Shown: positions 61,001 to 62,563 of the stretch, piece by piece
How positions within the stretch are numbered: the first letter of the stretch is position 1
Layout of the letters: every line of letters begins with the position of its first letter
From: Dendrobium chrysotoxum
Lineage: Eukaryota; Streptophyta; Magnoliopsida; Asparagales; Orchidaceae
Assembly (NCBI GenBank): GCA_019925795.1
Contig: CM034313.1
Span: 90,737,663 to 90,801,662 of the forward strand
Direction of reading: 5' to 3'
DNA length: 64,000 bases
Translations under genes and position numbers: made by a program
Notes under the pieces: generated by a model
The model's input: the letters and a program-made list of their open reading frames with translations, nothing else
Told to the model about the DNA's origin: nothing
The model's database searches: none

Positions 61001-62490
61001 CAAGCATTTTATATGTGGTTTGGCCTAAACGCAAGCATCCCTCCCTTGTTTTATTTTATCGTTCCAGTTGCTAGTAGTTAAATCAATTAATTGCTCTTTT
61101 AATAAATCGTGCAAAATCCTAACTTTCATTTAAAACATCCTAGTCCTACATCATGAACACTTCTTGTTGTTACGCCGTGGATTTTTGTTCTTCGCCATTA
61201 GTTTTACTTTTATTTTGTTGCTACTTGCAAGTCTCTTGTTAATCTCAATTGTAATTTCTTGCTATTACTTGATCTTTTAATGAAAAATTCTAAGAAATCT
61301 AACTTGAGAAAACATAAGTTATAATTAGCAAGGTTTAAAGTTCAAAGAATTGTTAATTTCCTAAAAGCAATCCTCGTTCACTTACATGTTTCACATCACG
61401 TTTGTGCTCGATTTTTTTTATATTCTATTCTTATTTGCAGATAATGTCTGAATACGATTCAAAAGGTGGTGGTCTGAATGGGTTTCTTAAATCAATTAAG
61501 AGCGGCTGGAAAAGAATTTGGAATGGCTTGACAGATTTCGTTACAGGGAAAACATGCAGGTATGTTGGATCTTATCCTTCTGCGAGGATGCCATTCTGTC
61601 AACGTTCTAAACAAGTTAAGACAATCACGACATTATAAAATTTTATAATTTACTGGGAAATGCCAATTCTTTTTTACTAAATACTAATTCTAACTAGCAG
61701 GAGATCATAATAAAATTCATTTAGCAAGGATTTTTGGTCATGCGCGGCTAAAATGAAATCATCTCCTCGGATAGTCTGTTTTTTTATTTCTTTCTTGTGT
61801 TTTTAATCTTCAACATGGCCATTCTAATTCAATTTTCCTTGGCAGAAGTAAATGCTCAAGTTTCTTCGATTTTAGTTGCCACTTACAATATGTTTGTGTC
61901 AGCTGGATATTAATGTTTGGATTGCTACTGGCCATATTTCCTACGGGTAATCTCCCTTAATTTCACCTAAATCTAATTACAATTACAGAGTTTTTTTTTT
62001 TCTTTCTGAATTCCAAATAACATTTGAATGAAATTTTTTCGCAGTCATCATCCTTCTATGGCTTTTACATCAAAAAGGATTATTTGATCCACTATGTGAC
62101 TGGTGGGATGATCGTTTTGGTAACAAAACTGAAAGAACCAAAATCCATTCCAAGTATGAAAAATATTCAAGGCAGTCACATATCCATCATCGTAGTGAAC
62201 ATCATATTCATGATAAGGAAAGACGACATAGAAAGAGGCAGAGCTATAATGATCACAGACATCTGAAGCCTGCAAGCCATGTCCACCATGTTCATCAAGA
62301 GAGTCACAAGCACAAACACAAGAAGCTGAGTAAACATGAACTTGTACTGGGAGAGTCAAGTGCAATGACAGGGCTCCGAAGCATTGCCAAGCATCATGAG
62401 GAGAAGCAGGTTGGTCGAAAGCATGGCCACGGGCATGCTTACAGGCAAGAATTATATTCTAAGCTCTATGATAGAGATCATCGGCATTAG
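2066..62490 (+). CDS. HAP2: HAP2/GCS1 gamete fusogen, 3' part of gene (11 exons)
   Basis: Spliced gene for HAPLESS 2 / GENERATIVE CELL SPECIFIC 1, a single-pass membrane protein of sperm cells that merges gamete membranes and resembles class II fusion proteins in fold. Joining the 11 exons gives one uninterrupted frame of 503 codons, and every intron seen is GT-AG. Family hallmarks seen: NFLRVNLVGDFVGYTSIPSF, WMLLERVRFTLDGLECNKIG, GRFERINQHP, PTFEALTQFG, FDCLKG, a Cys-rich juxtamembrane stretch, a membrane segment (about residues 340-363 of the visible part) and a 140-residue basic, His-rich cytosolic tail. The first block is the HAP2-GCS1 Pfam-type signature. From memory, Arabidopsis HAP2 is about 705 residues, so roughly 200 N-terminal residues lie upstream. 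All exons lack stops, so the gene looks functional. Introns of 18.3, 20.6 and 12.5 kb filled with transposons are its odd feature. Confidence 0.95.
2504..2698 (+). CDS. HAP2: HAP2 exon B
   Basis: 195 nt, 65 codons, phase 0. Acceptor AAAG, donor GTTAGT. It encodes the rest of the signature (KWMLLERVRFTLDGLECNK, GIGYEAYRGQPDFCS, WSCLHNQLW) with the conserved cysteines. A later AG at 2512-2513 would break the frame, so 2504 is the start. Intron 2 (2699-20987) follows. Confidence 0.94.
2843..3788. mobile_element. hAT-like non-autonomous element
   Basis: Starts AGGATTGCAAACAAATTGAG and ends with TTTTTTGCAGCCCTAG, a weak inverted repeat. It is flanked by TTCCAGAT (2835-2842) and TTCTAGAT (3789-3796), a decayed 8-bp target duplication as expected for hAT. 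The interior is rich in GTTCACGAAC and GAGCTCGTT motifs and has no transposase. It lies in HAP2 intron 2. Confidence 0.6.
3983..4454 (-). repeat. Gypsy element 3' LTR
   Basis: 472 bp, TGATATG...CCTATCA, nearly the same as 9202-9676. The purine tract of the minus strand (complement of 4457-4470, GGGAGGGCGG) directly precedes it. Confidence 0.9.
4513..4767 (-). pseudogene. Gypsy integrase C-terminus / chromodomain-like end
   Basis: Minus-strand frame containing HPIFHVSQLRR and VLIKLKDLPDYEGHES, matching the end of chromovirus integrases, where a chromodomain guides insertion to heterochromatin. Confidence 0.65.
5152..5927 (-). pseudogene. Gypsy integrase remnant
   Basis: The zinc-binding part at 5550-5927 shows H...H...C-x2-C (HIPHLLQEFHGS ... 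CEICQRNK). The core at 5152-5598 shows MDFIDGLPKSEGFTVILVAV, LHGIPKSIVSYMDKVF and HPQTDGQTEVVNRSLE. The core is in another frame, and the second catalytic Asp region reads SYMDK rather than SDRD. Confidence 0.82.
5985..6293 (-). pseudogene. Gypsy RNase H remnant
   Basis: FIVEIDTSGYGLGAVLMQ matches the start of the RNase H domain that follows RT in Ty3/gypsy. The frame continues to IIRTDQRSLKYLLEQRM. Confidence 0.8.
6584..7505 (-). pseudogene. Gypsy reverse transcriptase remnant
   Basis: Fragments include the inter-domain frame at 7188-7505 (LPLELESIDIILRMKWLQTL) and the RT core at 6584-6823 (TAFRTHEGHYEFLVMPFSLT, FFDDILIYNKT). The catalytic Asp pair is present. Stops separate the pieces. Confidence 0.8.
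7605..7790 (-). pseudogene. Gypsy aspartic protease remnant
   Basis: Contains VVVLIDSEATYNFISKQVV. The catalytic triad normally reads DSG and here reads DSE, so the copy is catalytically impaired. Confidence 0.75.
8300..9058 (-). pseudogene. Gypsy gag remnant
   Basis: Minus-strand frame from ATG at 9058 (MAAKKVDALKERLEGEMSQ), with a heptad-like coiled-coil stretch (VEDLISSVEDKVSSVEDK). Downstream fragments include YQWRDQRRPIRNWREFKEYL, the retrotransposon gag core. The frame is broken between about 8510 and 8670. This family's gag packages element RNA. Confidence 0.75.
9202..9676 (-). repeat. Gypsy element 5' LTR
   Basis: 475 bp, TGATAGG...CCTATCA. The adjacent minus-strand primer site reads TTGGTATCATA (complement of 9189-9199), a slightly mutated tRNA-Met site. 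Confidence 0.9.
9677..10347. other. Intron sequence with (TA)n and a possible coding remnant
   Basis: AT-rich HAP2 intron 2. A (TA)n run occupies 10003-10048. From about 10240 an open frame reads SLDNLLKFACHLLPEFVC and RGLYVISRDHLSILH, cut by the hAT-like insertion at 10348. I do not recognise it. Confidence 0.4.
10003..10048. repeat. (TA)n microsatellite
   Basis: About 46 bases of pure TA dinucleotide. Confidence 0.95.
10348..11041. mobile_element. hAT-like non-autonomous element with perfect 8-bp duplication
   Basis: Starts TAGGGGTGCAACCGCGTCAAG and ends ACTTGTTTGCACCCCTA, a terminal inverted repeat. It is flanked on both sides by ATTCTACA (10340-10347 and 11042-11049). The GC-rich interior is full of GAGCTCGA-type palindromic words and produces long spurious ORFs on both strands. 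The perfect duplication suggests a fairly recent insertion. Confidence 0.85.
11042..11614. other. Intron sequence between insertions
   Basis: The first part continues the interrupted frame at 10240-10347 (EFRLRLVVIFK, then a stop). The rest has no convincing coding, only broken frames such as SMVIGVGGGFVRDCHQVYK. It may be an old gene or retroelement remnant. Confidence 0.3.
11694..13562 (+). pseudogene. RTE endonuclease and RT N-terminal region (ORF broken at 3' end)
   Basis: 622 codons. The endonuclease runs from about residue 68 to 320: GTWNIGS, CIQETKW (catalytic Glu), ISAYAPQ, GGDLNGHVG (Asp and Asn), IDYFLIR and TQHRLLVLD (His), all expected of an APE fold. The RT start follows (KAVGPDDIPIEMWK, NYRGIKLMCHTLKLWE) and then a premature stop caused by the 17-base deletion. 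The first 60 residues look like leader rather than enzyme, so the true start may be later. Upstream context is the element's 5' end, 80 bases away. Confidence 0.88.
13594..14727 (+). pseudogene. RTE reverse transcriptase palm and C-terminal domain
   Basis: 377 codons beginning MPGRSTMEAIHLLRGLMEKY. RT motif A is MIFIDLEKAYDKVP, motif B GLHQGSALSPYLFALVMD, and the catalytic motif C is MLFADDILLVD. The C-terminal RTE region is present (RESRLRWFGHIKRRP, KKGRGRPKKTWLENI). All catalytic residues are intact. It is split from the endonuclease frame only by the 17-base deletion upstream. Confidence 0.9.
14769..14989. other. Intron spacer between two RTE copies
   Basis: About 220 bases of AT-rich sequence. 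A short open stretch (VVVDIAELLKRSKS) is not recognised. Confidence 0.4.
15035..16153 (+). pseudogene. RTE reverse transcriptase remnant
   Basis: Pieces in different frames: FGFMPGRSTMKAIHLLRGLM, MIFVDLEKAYDK, MLFADDILIDDK and the C-terminal block at 15581-16153 (SRLAWFGHIKWRPSDD). The catalytic FADD remains but the frame does not. Confidence 0.85.
16393..17496 (+). pseudogene. RTE reverse transcriptase, truncated but open
   Basis: Open frame whose first codons come from host sequence (MRLFIE) and then read into RT: MIFIDLEKAYDKVP, GLHQGSALSPYLFALVID, MLFADDILLVDK, RESRLRWFGHVKRRP and GRGRPKKTWLENI. There is no endonuclease or RT N-terminus, so it cannot act alone. Confidence 0.88.
16408..17529 (+). 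mobile_element. 5'-truncated RTE LINE nested in LTR-like element 1
   Basis: 1.12 kb of RT 3' half, ending CCGACCCCACGTAGTGGGATAAAGG region and (TTG)n. It is flanked by perfect 19-bp copies starting TTGTATGAGGCTATTT (16389-16407 and 17530-17548). This is the youngest layer of a three-level nest. Confidence 0.95.
18056..18087. repeat. Hairpin with TTTCCTAAAATA arms
   Basis: TTTCCTAAAATA and TATTTTAGGAAAA form a stem with a short loop. The same structure occurs at 59966-59997, and a variant (TTTCCTAAATTAA) at 43689-43720 on the - strand element. Confidence 0.6.
18320..18339. repeat. Palindrome upstream of the small ORF
   Basis: Perfect 20-base palindrome (TTTGAAATTTAAATTTCAAA), about 200 bases before the ORF. 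Inverted repeats occur at the matching place in the related copies (58671-58694, 60225-60260). Confidence 0.6.
18538..18714 (+). CDS. Small acidic protein of LTR-like element, 58 aa
   Basis: ATG to TAG within LTR-like element 1. The sequence contains DPEFDHGFMYDDQGQVD, SPFFDV and FVEEYVERIVFTL. It matches the proteins at 58864 and 60457 in position within the element and in the pattern IDI-x2-SPFF...EEY-x-ERI, but stops about 45 residues earlier. I do not recognise the family. It has no signal peptide or membrane segment. A shared 3' stop context (TAG or TAA then untranslated DNA) suggests a real but decaying reading frame. Confidence 0.5.
   Translation: MVDPEFDHGFMYDDQGQVDIIHSPFFDVNPEVDQFVEEYVERIVFTLAAAIKEEISSV
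19154..20987. other. HAP2 intron 2, 3' portion; no gene recognised
   Basis: AT-rich sequence with only short broken frames. Two stretches (about 19305-19400 and 20580-20680) resemble each other loosely (AGAGAGA..., GGTAGATAAGAAGAGGAAT... and GAGTAAATAAGAAAATAATTGAAT...), possibly parts of an old LTR pair. No boundaries found. Confidence 0.3.
20988..21068 (+). CDS. HAP2: HAP2 exon C
   Basis: 81 nt, 27 codons, phase 0. Acceptor TTGTCAG, donor GTTATG. It encodes ADKNRISRN through GRFERINQHP, joining directly to exon B (LWHFWE) as in the family. It is separated from exon B by 18,289 nt. Confidence 0.94.
21149..21249 (+). CDS. HAP2: HAP2 exon D
   Basis: 101 nt, ending in phase 2 (AG of an Arg codon). 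Acceptor TGTAG, donor GTAAAA. It encodes NAGSHSFSVGISEVLNTN and ELSADDIEYVYQ. The short 80-nt intron before it is of normal size. Confidence 0.94.
21250..22191. other. HAP2 intron 4, 5' portion; no gene recognised
   Basis: AT-rich with no convincing coding. A TTATCACACCCCACATTGCC stretch near 21491 resembles a plant LTR end but has no partner that I can find. Confidence 0.3.
22192..22658. mobile_element. hAT-like non-autonomous element
   Basis: Starts TAGGGGTGTAAATGAGTCGAG and ends CACTTACACCCCTA, a clear inverted repeat. Flanks GTGGCTTT and GTAGCTTA match at 6 of 8 bases, a decayed 8-bp duplication. Both ends are rich in GAGCTCG words, like 10348-11041, around an AT-rich core. Confidence 0.75.
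22767..23201 (+). repeat. 5' LTR
   Basis: Shares long similarity with 25835-26281, including ATATTCCTTTGGATTCA, GGCCGACTACAACAACTC and the TTTTATTTTACTTGTAT segment. Confidence 0.78.
23202..24278 (+). other. Leader/gag 5' region with CAG-rich stretch
   Basis: Internal region after the 5' LTR. 23330-23560 is rich in CAACAA and CAGCA words and reads as a Gln/Ser-rich open frame, so it is probably low-complexity. I recognise no domain. Confidence 0.35.
24279..24960 (+). pseudogene. Gypsy gag and zinc-knuckle remnant
   Basis: Broken frames give LSRFKGSEFEIWIFNAHDYF, then ISYFISGLKQELHKELQLAC and MVLARCHESKI, the retrotransposon gag core. A zinc-knuckle-like GKGFCFNCDTKFGAQHHC follows at about 24905-24960. 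Confidence 0.72.
25128..25420 (+). pseudogene. Gypsy aspartic protease remnant
   Basis: VHILIDSVSTHNFIQDNLIY matches the family's protease start, with DSV in place of DSG. After a stop, IVLGMHWLQPLGPI is the usual end of this domain. Confidence 0.75.
25835..26281 (+). repeat. 3' LTR
   Basis: TGTTAAGAAATAAGATATTCC start, with the rest parallel to the 5' LTR with substitutions. Boundaries are good to a few bases. Confidence 0.78.
26282..28405. other. Intron 4 sequence; no gene recognised
   Basis: AT-rich. A CT-rich patch near 27800-27850 followed by GAGCCCCCATTTTTTTTGCC resembles long plant LTRs in antisense orientation. No termini or duplications found. Confidence 0.3.
28406..28899 (+). repeat. 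5' LTR
   Basis: 494 bp, TGTTAGACCGG...CCCTATCA. It contains a short GACCGGTC-rich direct repeat near the start. Confidence 0.88.
29047..29736 (+). pseudogene. Gypsy gag, truncated
   Basis: 229-codon open frame: an acidic/basic N-terminal region with a coiled-coil start (MEDMLKKLLEEKI), degenerate RRG-ADF repeats at about residues 75-95, then the gag core (KLKMPIFEGEDAHGWIYKVE, LCLEGKALSWYQW). It ends at a TAG where related copies continue. The frame from 29750 to 30240 is gag continuation with stops, including zinc-knuckle remnants. Confidence 0.75.
30288..30751 (+). repeat. 3' LTR
   Basis: 464 bp, near copy of the 5' LTR with about 30 bases missing in its first 100. Confidence 0.88.
30840..31199 (-). 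repeat. 3' LTR of gypsy element
   Basis: 360 bp, TGATAGGAAAATAG...GTCTATCA, related to the LTRs at 3983 and 9202 and shorter than them. Confidence 0.8.
31530..32618 (-). pseudogene. Gypsy integrase remnant
   Basis: Intact C-terminal stretch at 31530-31862 (WLAWAEYWYNTLYHSASQMT, PFKVLHGRDPPHLVHF, GDNVYLKLRPYRQ). The core between 31900 and 32300 is recognisable but broken. The zinc-binding side reads on to 32618. Confidence 0.8.
32788..33334 (+). repeat. 5' LTR remnant, first ~390 bp missing
   Basis: Matches 34215-34796 apart from a ~25-base gap. It joins gypsy sequence at TAAGTATTTC/CCGTGG with a few bases of shared sequence, so the start was lost in a deletion. Confidence 0.85.
33825..34796 (+). 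repeat. 3' LTR, complete
   Basis: 972 bp, TGATGCA...TGCATCA with a 7-base terminal inverted repeat. A TATA-like box (CCTATAAAAATG) lies near 34374. Confidence 0.88.
34967..35718 (-). pseudogene. Gypsy reverse transcriptase remnant
   Basis: Three overlapping frame pieces: PVLLVKKKDGSWRFCVDYRA, FPIPLIDELLDELCGAAVF, TAFRTHEVHYEFLVMLFGL, and then KKCFFAQASVGHVVSQGG and LRGFLGLTEYYRRFVKG. The region with the catalytic FxDD sits between frames. Confidence 0.85.
36081..36371 (-). pseudogene. Gypsy aspartic protease
   Basis: VVVLIDSGVTHNFISNQVVD. The catalytic DSG is intact here, unlike the copy at 7605-7790. Confidence 0.8.
36476..37628 (-). pseudogene. Gypsy gag remnant
   Basis: Starts MAAKKMDALEGEMEQLQTE at 37628 (coiled coil), continues with KMSVFEGEDAQCWVYRVE and LCLEGKALAWFQW, then the gag C-terminal half (YQKKFELLLGRLRGISKEGL, FMKGLREYIRDEL). 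Frame breaks near 36950 and 37140. Confidence 0.8.
37641..37990. other. Junction region right of gypsy gag
   Basis: An LTR would be expected here but none is recognisable. GAGCCGGCTGGACCGGTCC near 37711 recalls the GACCGGTC words of the 28406 LTR. No gene seen. Confidence 0.3.
37990..38870 (+). pseudogene. L1-type LINE ORF1 remnant (DUF4283-like)
   Basis: Frames read DLQQVGEFLVAFFDHHHIVI, SGFSKRMLKLFPHFDAF, ELPITPICV, then after a break FGKPLQIDAATSCLSKAIGP. That order (strand-strand core, then F-G-K-P-L-x-I-D-x-A-T) is typical of the DUF4283 domain in plant L1 ORF1 proteins and related genes. Zinc knuckles and the ORF2 part are not seen. Frameshifts and stops make it non-functional. Confidence 0.6.
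38871..39847. other. Intron 4 sequence; nothing recognised
   Basis: AT-rich, with a short A-run near 39103. No coding or termini seen. It may include the rest of the L1 copy. Confidence 0.35.
39867..40231 (-). mobile_element. Short RTE-derived element
   Basis: RTE 3' end in reverse (AAGCCTTTATCCCACTACATGG region at left, CACCACCATCTTAT at right) with an internal gap of about 75 bases. Flanks TAGACCTATCATAGTCTAA (39848-39866) and the near copy at 40232-40252 are the target duplication. Confidence 0.88.
40253..41843. other. Intron 4, 3' end; no gene recognised
   Basis: AT-rich, and none of the frames are convincing. The HAP2 acceptor at 41843 closes it. Confidence 0.4.
41844..41961 (+). CDS. 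HAP2: HAP2 exon E
   Basis: 118 nt. Its first base completes the Arg codon split across the 20.6-kb intron 4. Acceptor TTTCAG, donor GTATGT. It encodes SPGKILSIRVPTFEALTQFG and GKLEASYSLT. Confidence 0.94.
41962..42584. other. Intron 5, 5' part
   Basis: AT-rich intron sequence without recognised repeats. Confidence 0.4.
42585..42745 (-). mobile_element. Au-like SINE, degenerate
   Basis: Read on the minus strand: GAGCAAAGGTTAGCC, GAGGTTATTGGTTGCATC, GCCTCCTTACCAAAGTAAGG, then CCTATGTACATCAACCCCTC and GGAGCC. This order matches the tRNA-derived Au SINE common in plants, in which a Pol III B-box is followed by GCCTC-TTGCC-AAG-AAGG. Substitutions are numerous. Confidence 0.5.
43223..44352 (-). 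mobile_element. LTR-like TGATG element 3, no ORF
   Basis: 1130 bp, TGATGC...GCATCA, flanked by perfect CAACC copies (43218-43222 and 44353-44357). On the minus strand it has the layout of 59197-61153: TTTACCCGTATTTAAGAG, GTAAGCCCAAGGGGCA, a TATATATAG box (complement of about 44142-44152), AATAAAAAAA, and GGTCCGGGCTCGTGG. It ends just after the conserved palindrome, so the part that holds the small ORF in other copies is missing. Confidence 0.85.
43484..43506. repeat. Inverted repeat of LTR-like element 3
   Basis: AAATCTGAATTAATTTCAGATTT, nearly identical to the palindrome at 58671-58694. Confidence 0.65.
44698..44810 (-). mobile_element. RTE 3'-end fragment
   Basis: (CAA)n followed by CAAGCCTTTTATACCACTACG, GGTTGGC and TGAATCCTTTTTCTCCATCG, an RTE 3' terminus of about 110 bases in reverse. 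Strong 5' truncation. No sure target duplication. Confidence 0.8.
44811..45396. other. Intron 5, 3' part
   Basis: No repeat or gene recognised. Ends at the acceptor before HAP2 exon F. Confidence 0.4.
45397..45429 (+). CDS. HAP2: HAP2 exon F (33-nt microexon-like)
   Basis: 11 codons, FDCLKGISYME. Acceptor TTGCAG, donor GTATTA, phase 0. This exon is flanked by introns of 3.4 and 12.5 kb. It is confirmed by frame continuity with exons E and G and by the family's FDC-KG motif. Confidence 0.9.
45546..46312. repeat. Degenerate LTR-like sequence
   Basis: AGGCACCCAAGAGGCGAGGG followed by a G-run, GGGTGTTTAAAAAC, and later CACTTTTACGTGGTTCGGCC. These phrases are typical of plant LTR or leader regions. 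Termini not found. Confidence 0.35.
46318..49500. repeat. Probable long LTR of TGTCACGACCC type, antisense
   Basis: Starts TGTCACGACCCGGCCCGG, then GTGAGTCAAACTCAGTAGG, TACCTAACGGACGTGCG, and a GCCGCCGCTCC/CTCTCTC patch near 48345, the order seen in long LTRs of some plant gypsy elements. The right end is vague (about 49.4-49.6 kb) and I found no target duplication. Long frames inside, such as 46878-47237, look accidental. Confidence 0.45.
49501..51225. other. Intron 6 sequence; no gene recognised
   Basis: AT-rich. No terminal repeats or coding domains seen. Confidence 0.35.
51226..53458 (-). mobile_element. 5'-truncated RTE LINE
   Basis: 2.2 kb in reverse: (CAA)n at left, the CAAGCCTTTGTCCCACCACG terminus, then RT and the last part of the endonuclease region, ending abruptly at 53458 where copia sequence begins. 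This copy keeps the 17 bases missing from 11615-14748. Confidence 0.9.
51684..52827 (-). pseudogene. RTE reverse transcriptase remnant
   Basis: Frames include KLMCHTLKLWERVMERRLRH, MIFIDLEKAYDKVP, LHQGSALSPYLLALVMD and AFVDDILLVDK (FVDD in place of FADD). Stops and shifts separate them near 51960, 52160 and 52615. Confidence 0.85.
53459..53908 (-). pseudogene. Copia RT N-terminal remnant
   Basis: IKEALNHPRWRQAVKEEIMA and HQLDTKNAFLNENLKK mark the copia RT start. The catalytic YVDD region is not present. Confidence 0.82.
54121..55152 (-). pseudogene. Copia integrase remnant
   Basis: Pre-integrase zinc region and core start at 54955-55152 (FKCEICQLAKHTRSYYP, LIHSDIWGP). The core runs through 54748-54951 (MIFVDDHIRLIWVYLMKKK, LKSDNRREY) and 54121-54663 (EEAILTVAYLINRLPTRVL). 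Frames are split. Confidence 0.82.
55600..56058 (-). pseudogene. Copia zinc-knuckle and protease start
   Basis: Zinc-knuckle-like WCDHCAKSRHTKETCWKIYG, then FINSGVSDHMT, where the family reads DSGAS-HMT. The catalytic Asp is replaced by Asn. Confidence 0.78.
56214..56585 (-). pseudogene. Copia gag remnant
   Basis: WSQLVRMFICGRGKEDYLNG, then WKAENHQIMYWLINSM and EMAQEIWEAIKETYSS, the UBN2-type gag core of plant copia. The upstream start near 56702 (MDSEI) meets a stop at once. Confidence 0.8.
56888..57183 (-). repeat. Copia 5' LTR (outer end tentative)
   Basis: Starts TGTAGAAATTG right beside the primer site. It contains the 35-bp tandem array. The outer end at AATACA (57183) is a guess, since no target duplication remains to test it. 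Confidence 0.55.
57017..57170. repeat. 35-bp tandem repeat, 4.4 copies
   Basis: Units start at 57017, 57052, 57087 and 57122, with a partial one at 57157. The unit begins CCCACGGATCTCCAACTGCA and ends with GGATTGCTG, and the copies differ by a few bases. Confidence 0.9.
57184..57953. other. Intron 6, 3' end
   Basis: AT-rich intron sequence up to the HAP2 exon G acceptor. No gene or repeat recognised. Confidence 0.4.
57954..58047 (+). CDS. HAP2: HAP2 exon G
   Basis: 94 nt, 31 codons plus one base. Acceptor TTTCAG, donor GTTGTC. It encodes EQFYIMKADEVVSRSFHIYP through GKYECA. An open frame continues past the donor, but the family match stops there. Confidence 0.94.
58144..58232 (+). CDS. HAP2: HAP2 exon H
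   Basis: 89 nt. Its first two bases complete an Ala codon. Acceptor TTCAG, donor GTTCCT. It encodes ILKASDFTEVDRAECQF and TATVLDNGSQ. The 96-nt intron before it is ordinary. Confidence 0.94.
58671..58694. repeat. Perfect 24-base palindrome
   Basis: The arms AAATCTGAAATT and AATTTCAGATTT meet with no loop. It lies about 170 bases before the ORF at 58864. Confidence 0.75.
58864..59154 (+). CDS. Small acidic protein of LTR-like element, 96 aa
   Basis: Open frame with MADPEVDHRFTYNDQGEID, ILLSPFFNPGF and EEYVDRILLCLVEIID, then a Ser/Thr/Pro patch (TSSTPTTS). It aligns with 60457-60777 through that patch and then diverges into a hydrophobic tail (TCLVVVLLGLLLPFLR), which may result from a frameshift. 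The family is not recognised. Of the two in-frame explanations, decayed element gene is more likely than host gene. Confidence 0.5.
   Translation: MADPEVDHRFTYNDQGEIDILLSPFFNPGFGADEEYVDRILLCLVEIIDEQQPSGLWQITGHPPTSSTPTTSLTNKVLRVTCLVVVLLGLLLPFLR
59395..59450 (+). promoter_or_regulatory. TATA-like box and poly(A)-type signal of element 2
   Basis: TTATTTATAGGCC followed about 35 bases later by AATGAATAAA. The same pair occurs in element 1 (around the RTE insertion at 16389-17560) and in element 3 on the minus strand, the order expected at a U3/R boundary. Confidence 0.5.
59966..59997. repeat. Hairpin with TTTCCTAAAATA arms
   Basis: Same stem as 18056-18087 in element 1, with one extra A in the right arm. 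Confidence 0.55.
60225..60260. repeat. Hairpin with 14-base perfect arms
   Basis: TTTCAAAAACCTGA and TCAGGTTTTTGAAA separated by 8 bases, about 200 bases before the ORF at 60457. Confidence 0.75.
60457..60777 (+). CDS. Small acidic protein of LTR-like element, 106 aa
   Basis: The longest of the three related ORFs, ATG to TAA. It has an acidic N-terminal half (DYGLVLDEHDNIDILRSPFF, VEEYFERIHITLVDTIDD), a Thr/Ser-rich middle, and a basic C-terminal end (FTRFLRFLTHTLG, TVRRRLLSD). No signal peptide, zinc finger or catalytic motif is seen. It starts about 1 kb downstream of the element's TATA box. Its codons are GC-richer than the leader around it. The ATG at 60453 is in another frame, and the conserved start aligns with 60457. 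The protein family is unknown to me, and retention across copies is the main evidence that it is real. Confidence 0.6.
   Translation: MEVPDWDYGLVLDEHDNIDILRSPFFDVGFDFDNTVEEYFERIHITLVDTIDDQRTKGRWTIIGRTTISSTPGTSTLKGYFTRFLRFLTHTLGIQVDTVRRRLLSD
61441..61559 (+). CDS. HAP2: HAP2 exon I
   Basis: 119 nt, ending in phase 2. Acceptor TTTGCAG, donor GTATGT. It encodes a Gly/Lys-rich linker and WNGLTDFVTGKTC, the membrane-proximal part. The preceding intron 8 (3.2 kb) holds the nested LTR-like elements. Confidence 0.93.
61846..61946 (+). CDS. HAP2: HAP2 exon J (membrane segment)
   Basis: 101 nt. Acceptor TTGGCAG, donor GTAATC. It encodes the Cys-rich juxtamembrane KCSSFFDFSCHLQYVC followed by the start of the membrane helix (VSWILMFGLLLAIFPT). 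Confidence 0.94.
62045..62490 (+). CDS. HAP2: HAP2 terminal exon and stop
   Basis: 446 nt ending in TAG at 62488-62490. It completes the membrane helix (VIILLWLLHQKGLFDP), then encodes DWWDDRFGN and a long tail rich in His, Lys and Arg. The polar tail is a family feature. Two apparent ORFs here, one on each strand, are shadows of this frame. Confidence 0.94.
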
Positions 62491-62563
62491 ATATCTTTGA
62501 ATGTTCTCAGATTGTTTATGTTGTAATATAACTCTTTTGTCCTAACCTTACTCTCAACTGGGC
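62491..62563 (+). other. HAP2: HAP2 3' UTR region
   Basis: 73 bases between the stop codon and the MITE. Contains TTTATGTTGTAATATAAC, a plausible plant near-upstream/poly(A) context. No AATAAA is seen before the MITE. Confidence 0.5.

Larger units (their letters stand above)
59197..61153 (+). mobile_element. LTR-like TGATG element 2, intact, with small ORF
   Basis: 1957 bp, TGATGAGGACATCC...CCTACATCA, flanked by perfect TGAAC copies (59192-59196 and 61154-61158). The layout is: 200 bases, a TATA-like TTATTTATAGG (about 59399), AATGAATGAATAAA (about 59435), 1 kb of CT-rich leader with hairpins, a 106-codon ORF, and 370 bases of 3' sequence. It is either a solo LTR with a very long U5 or a small retroelement. 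It has no primer site or pol. Confidence 0.82.
58510..61330 (+). mobile_element. LTR-like TGATG element, older host copy, split by element 2
   Basis: Sequence from about 58510 to 59196 parallels the second half of element 2: CT-rich leader, palindrome, small ORF, GGTGAAC after the stop. It resumes at 61154 and fades near 61330. Its own 5' part and termini are not seen, so borders are approximate. It lies in HAP2 intron 8. Confidence 0.6.

Noticed and set aside
62024..62365. ORFs of 80 and 105 codons on both strands
   Set aside because: Shadows of the HAP2 terminal exon, whose frame is fixed by the splice phase and family match.
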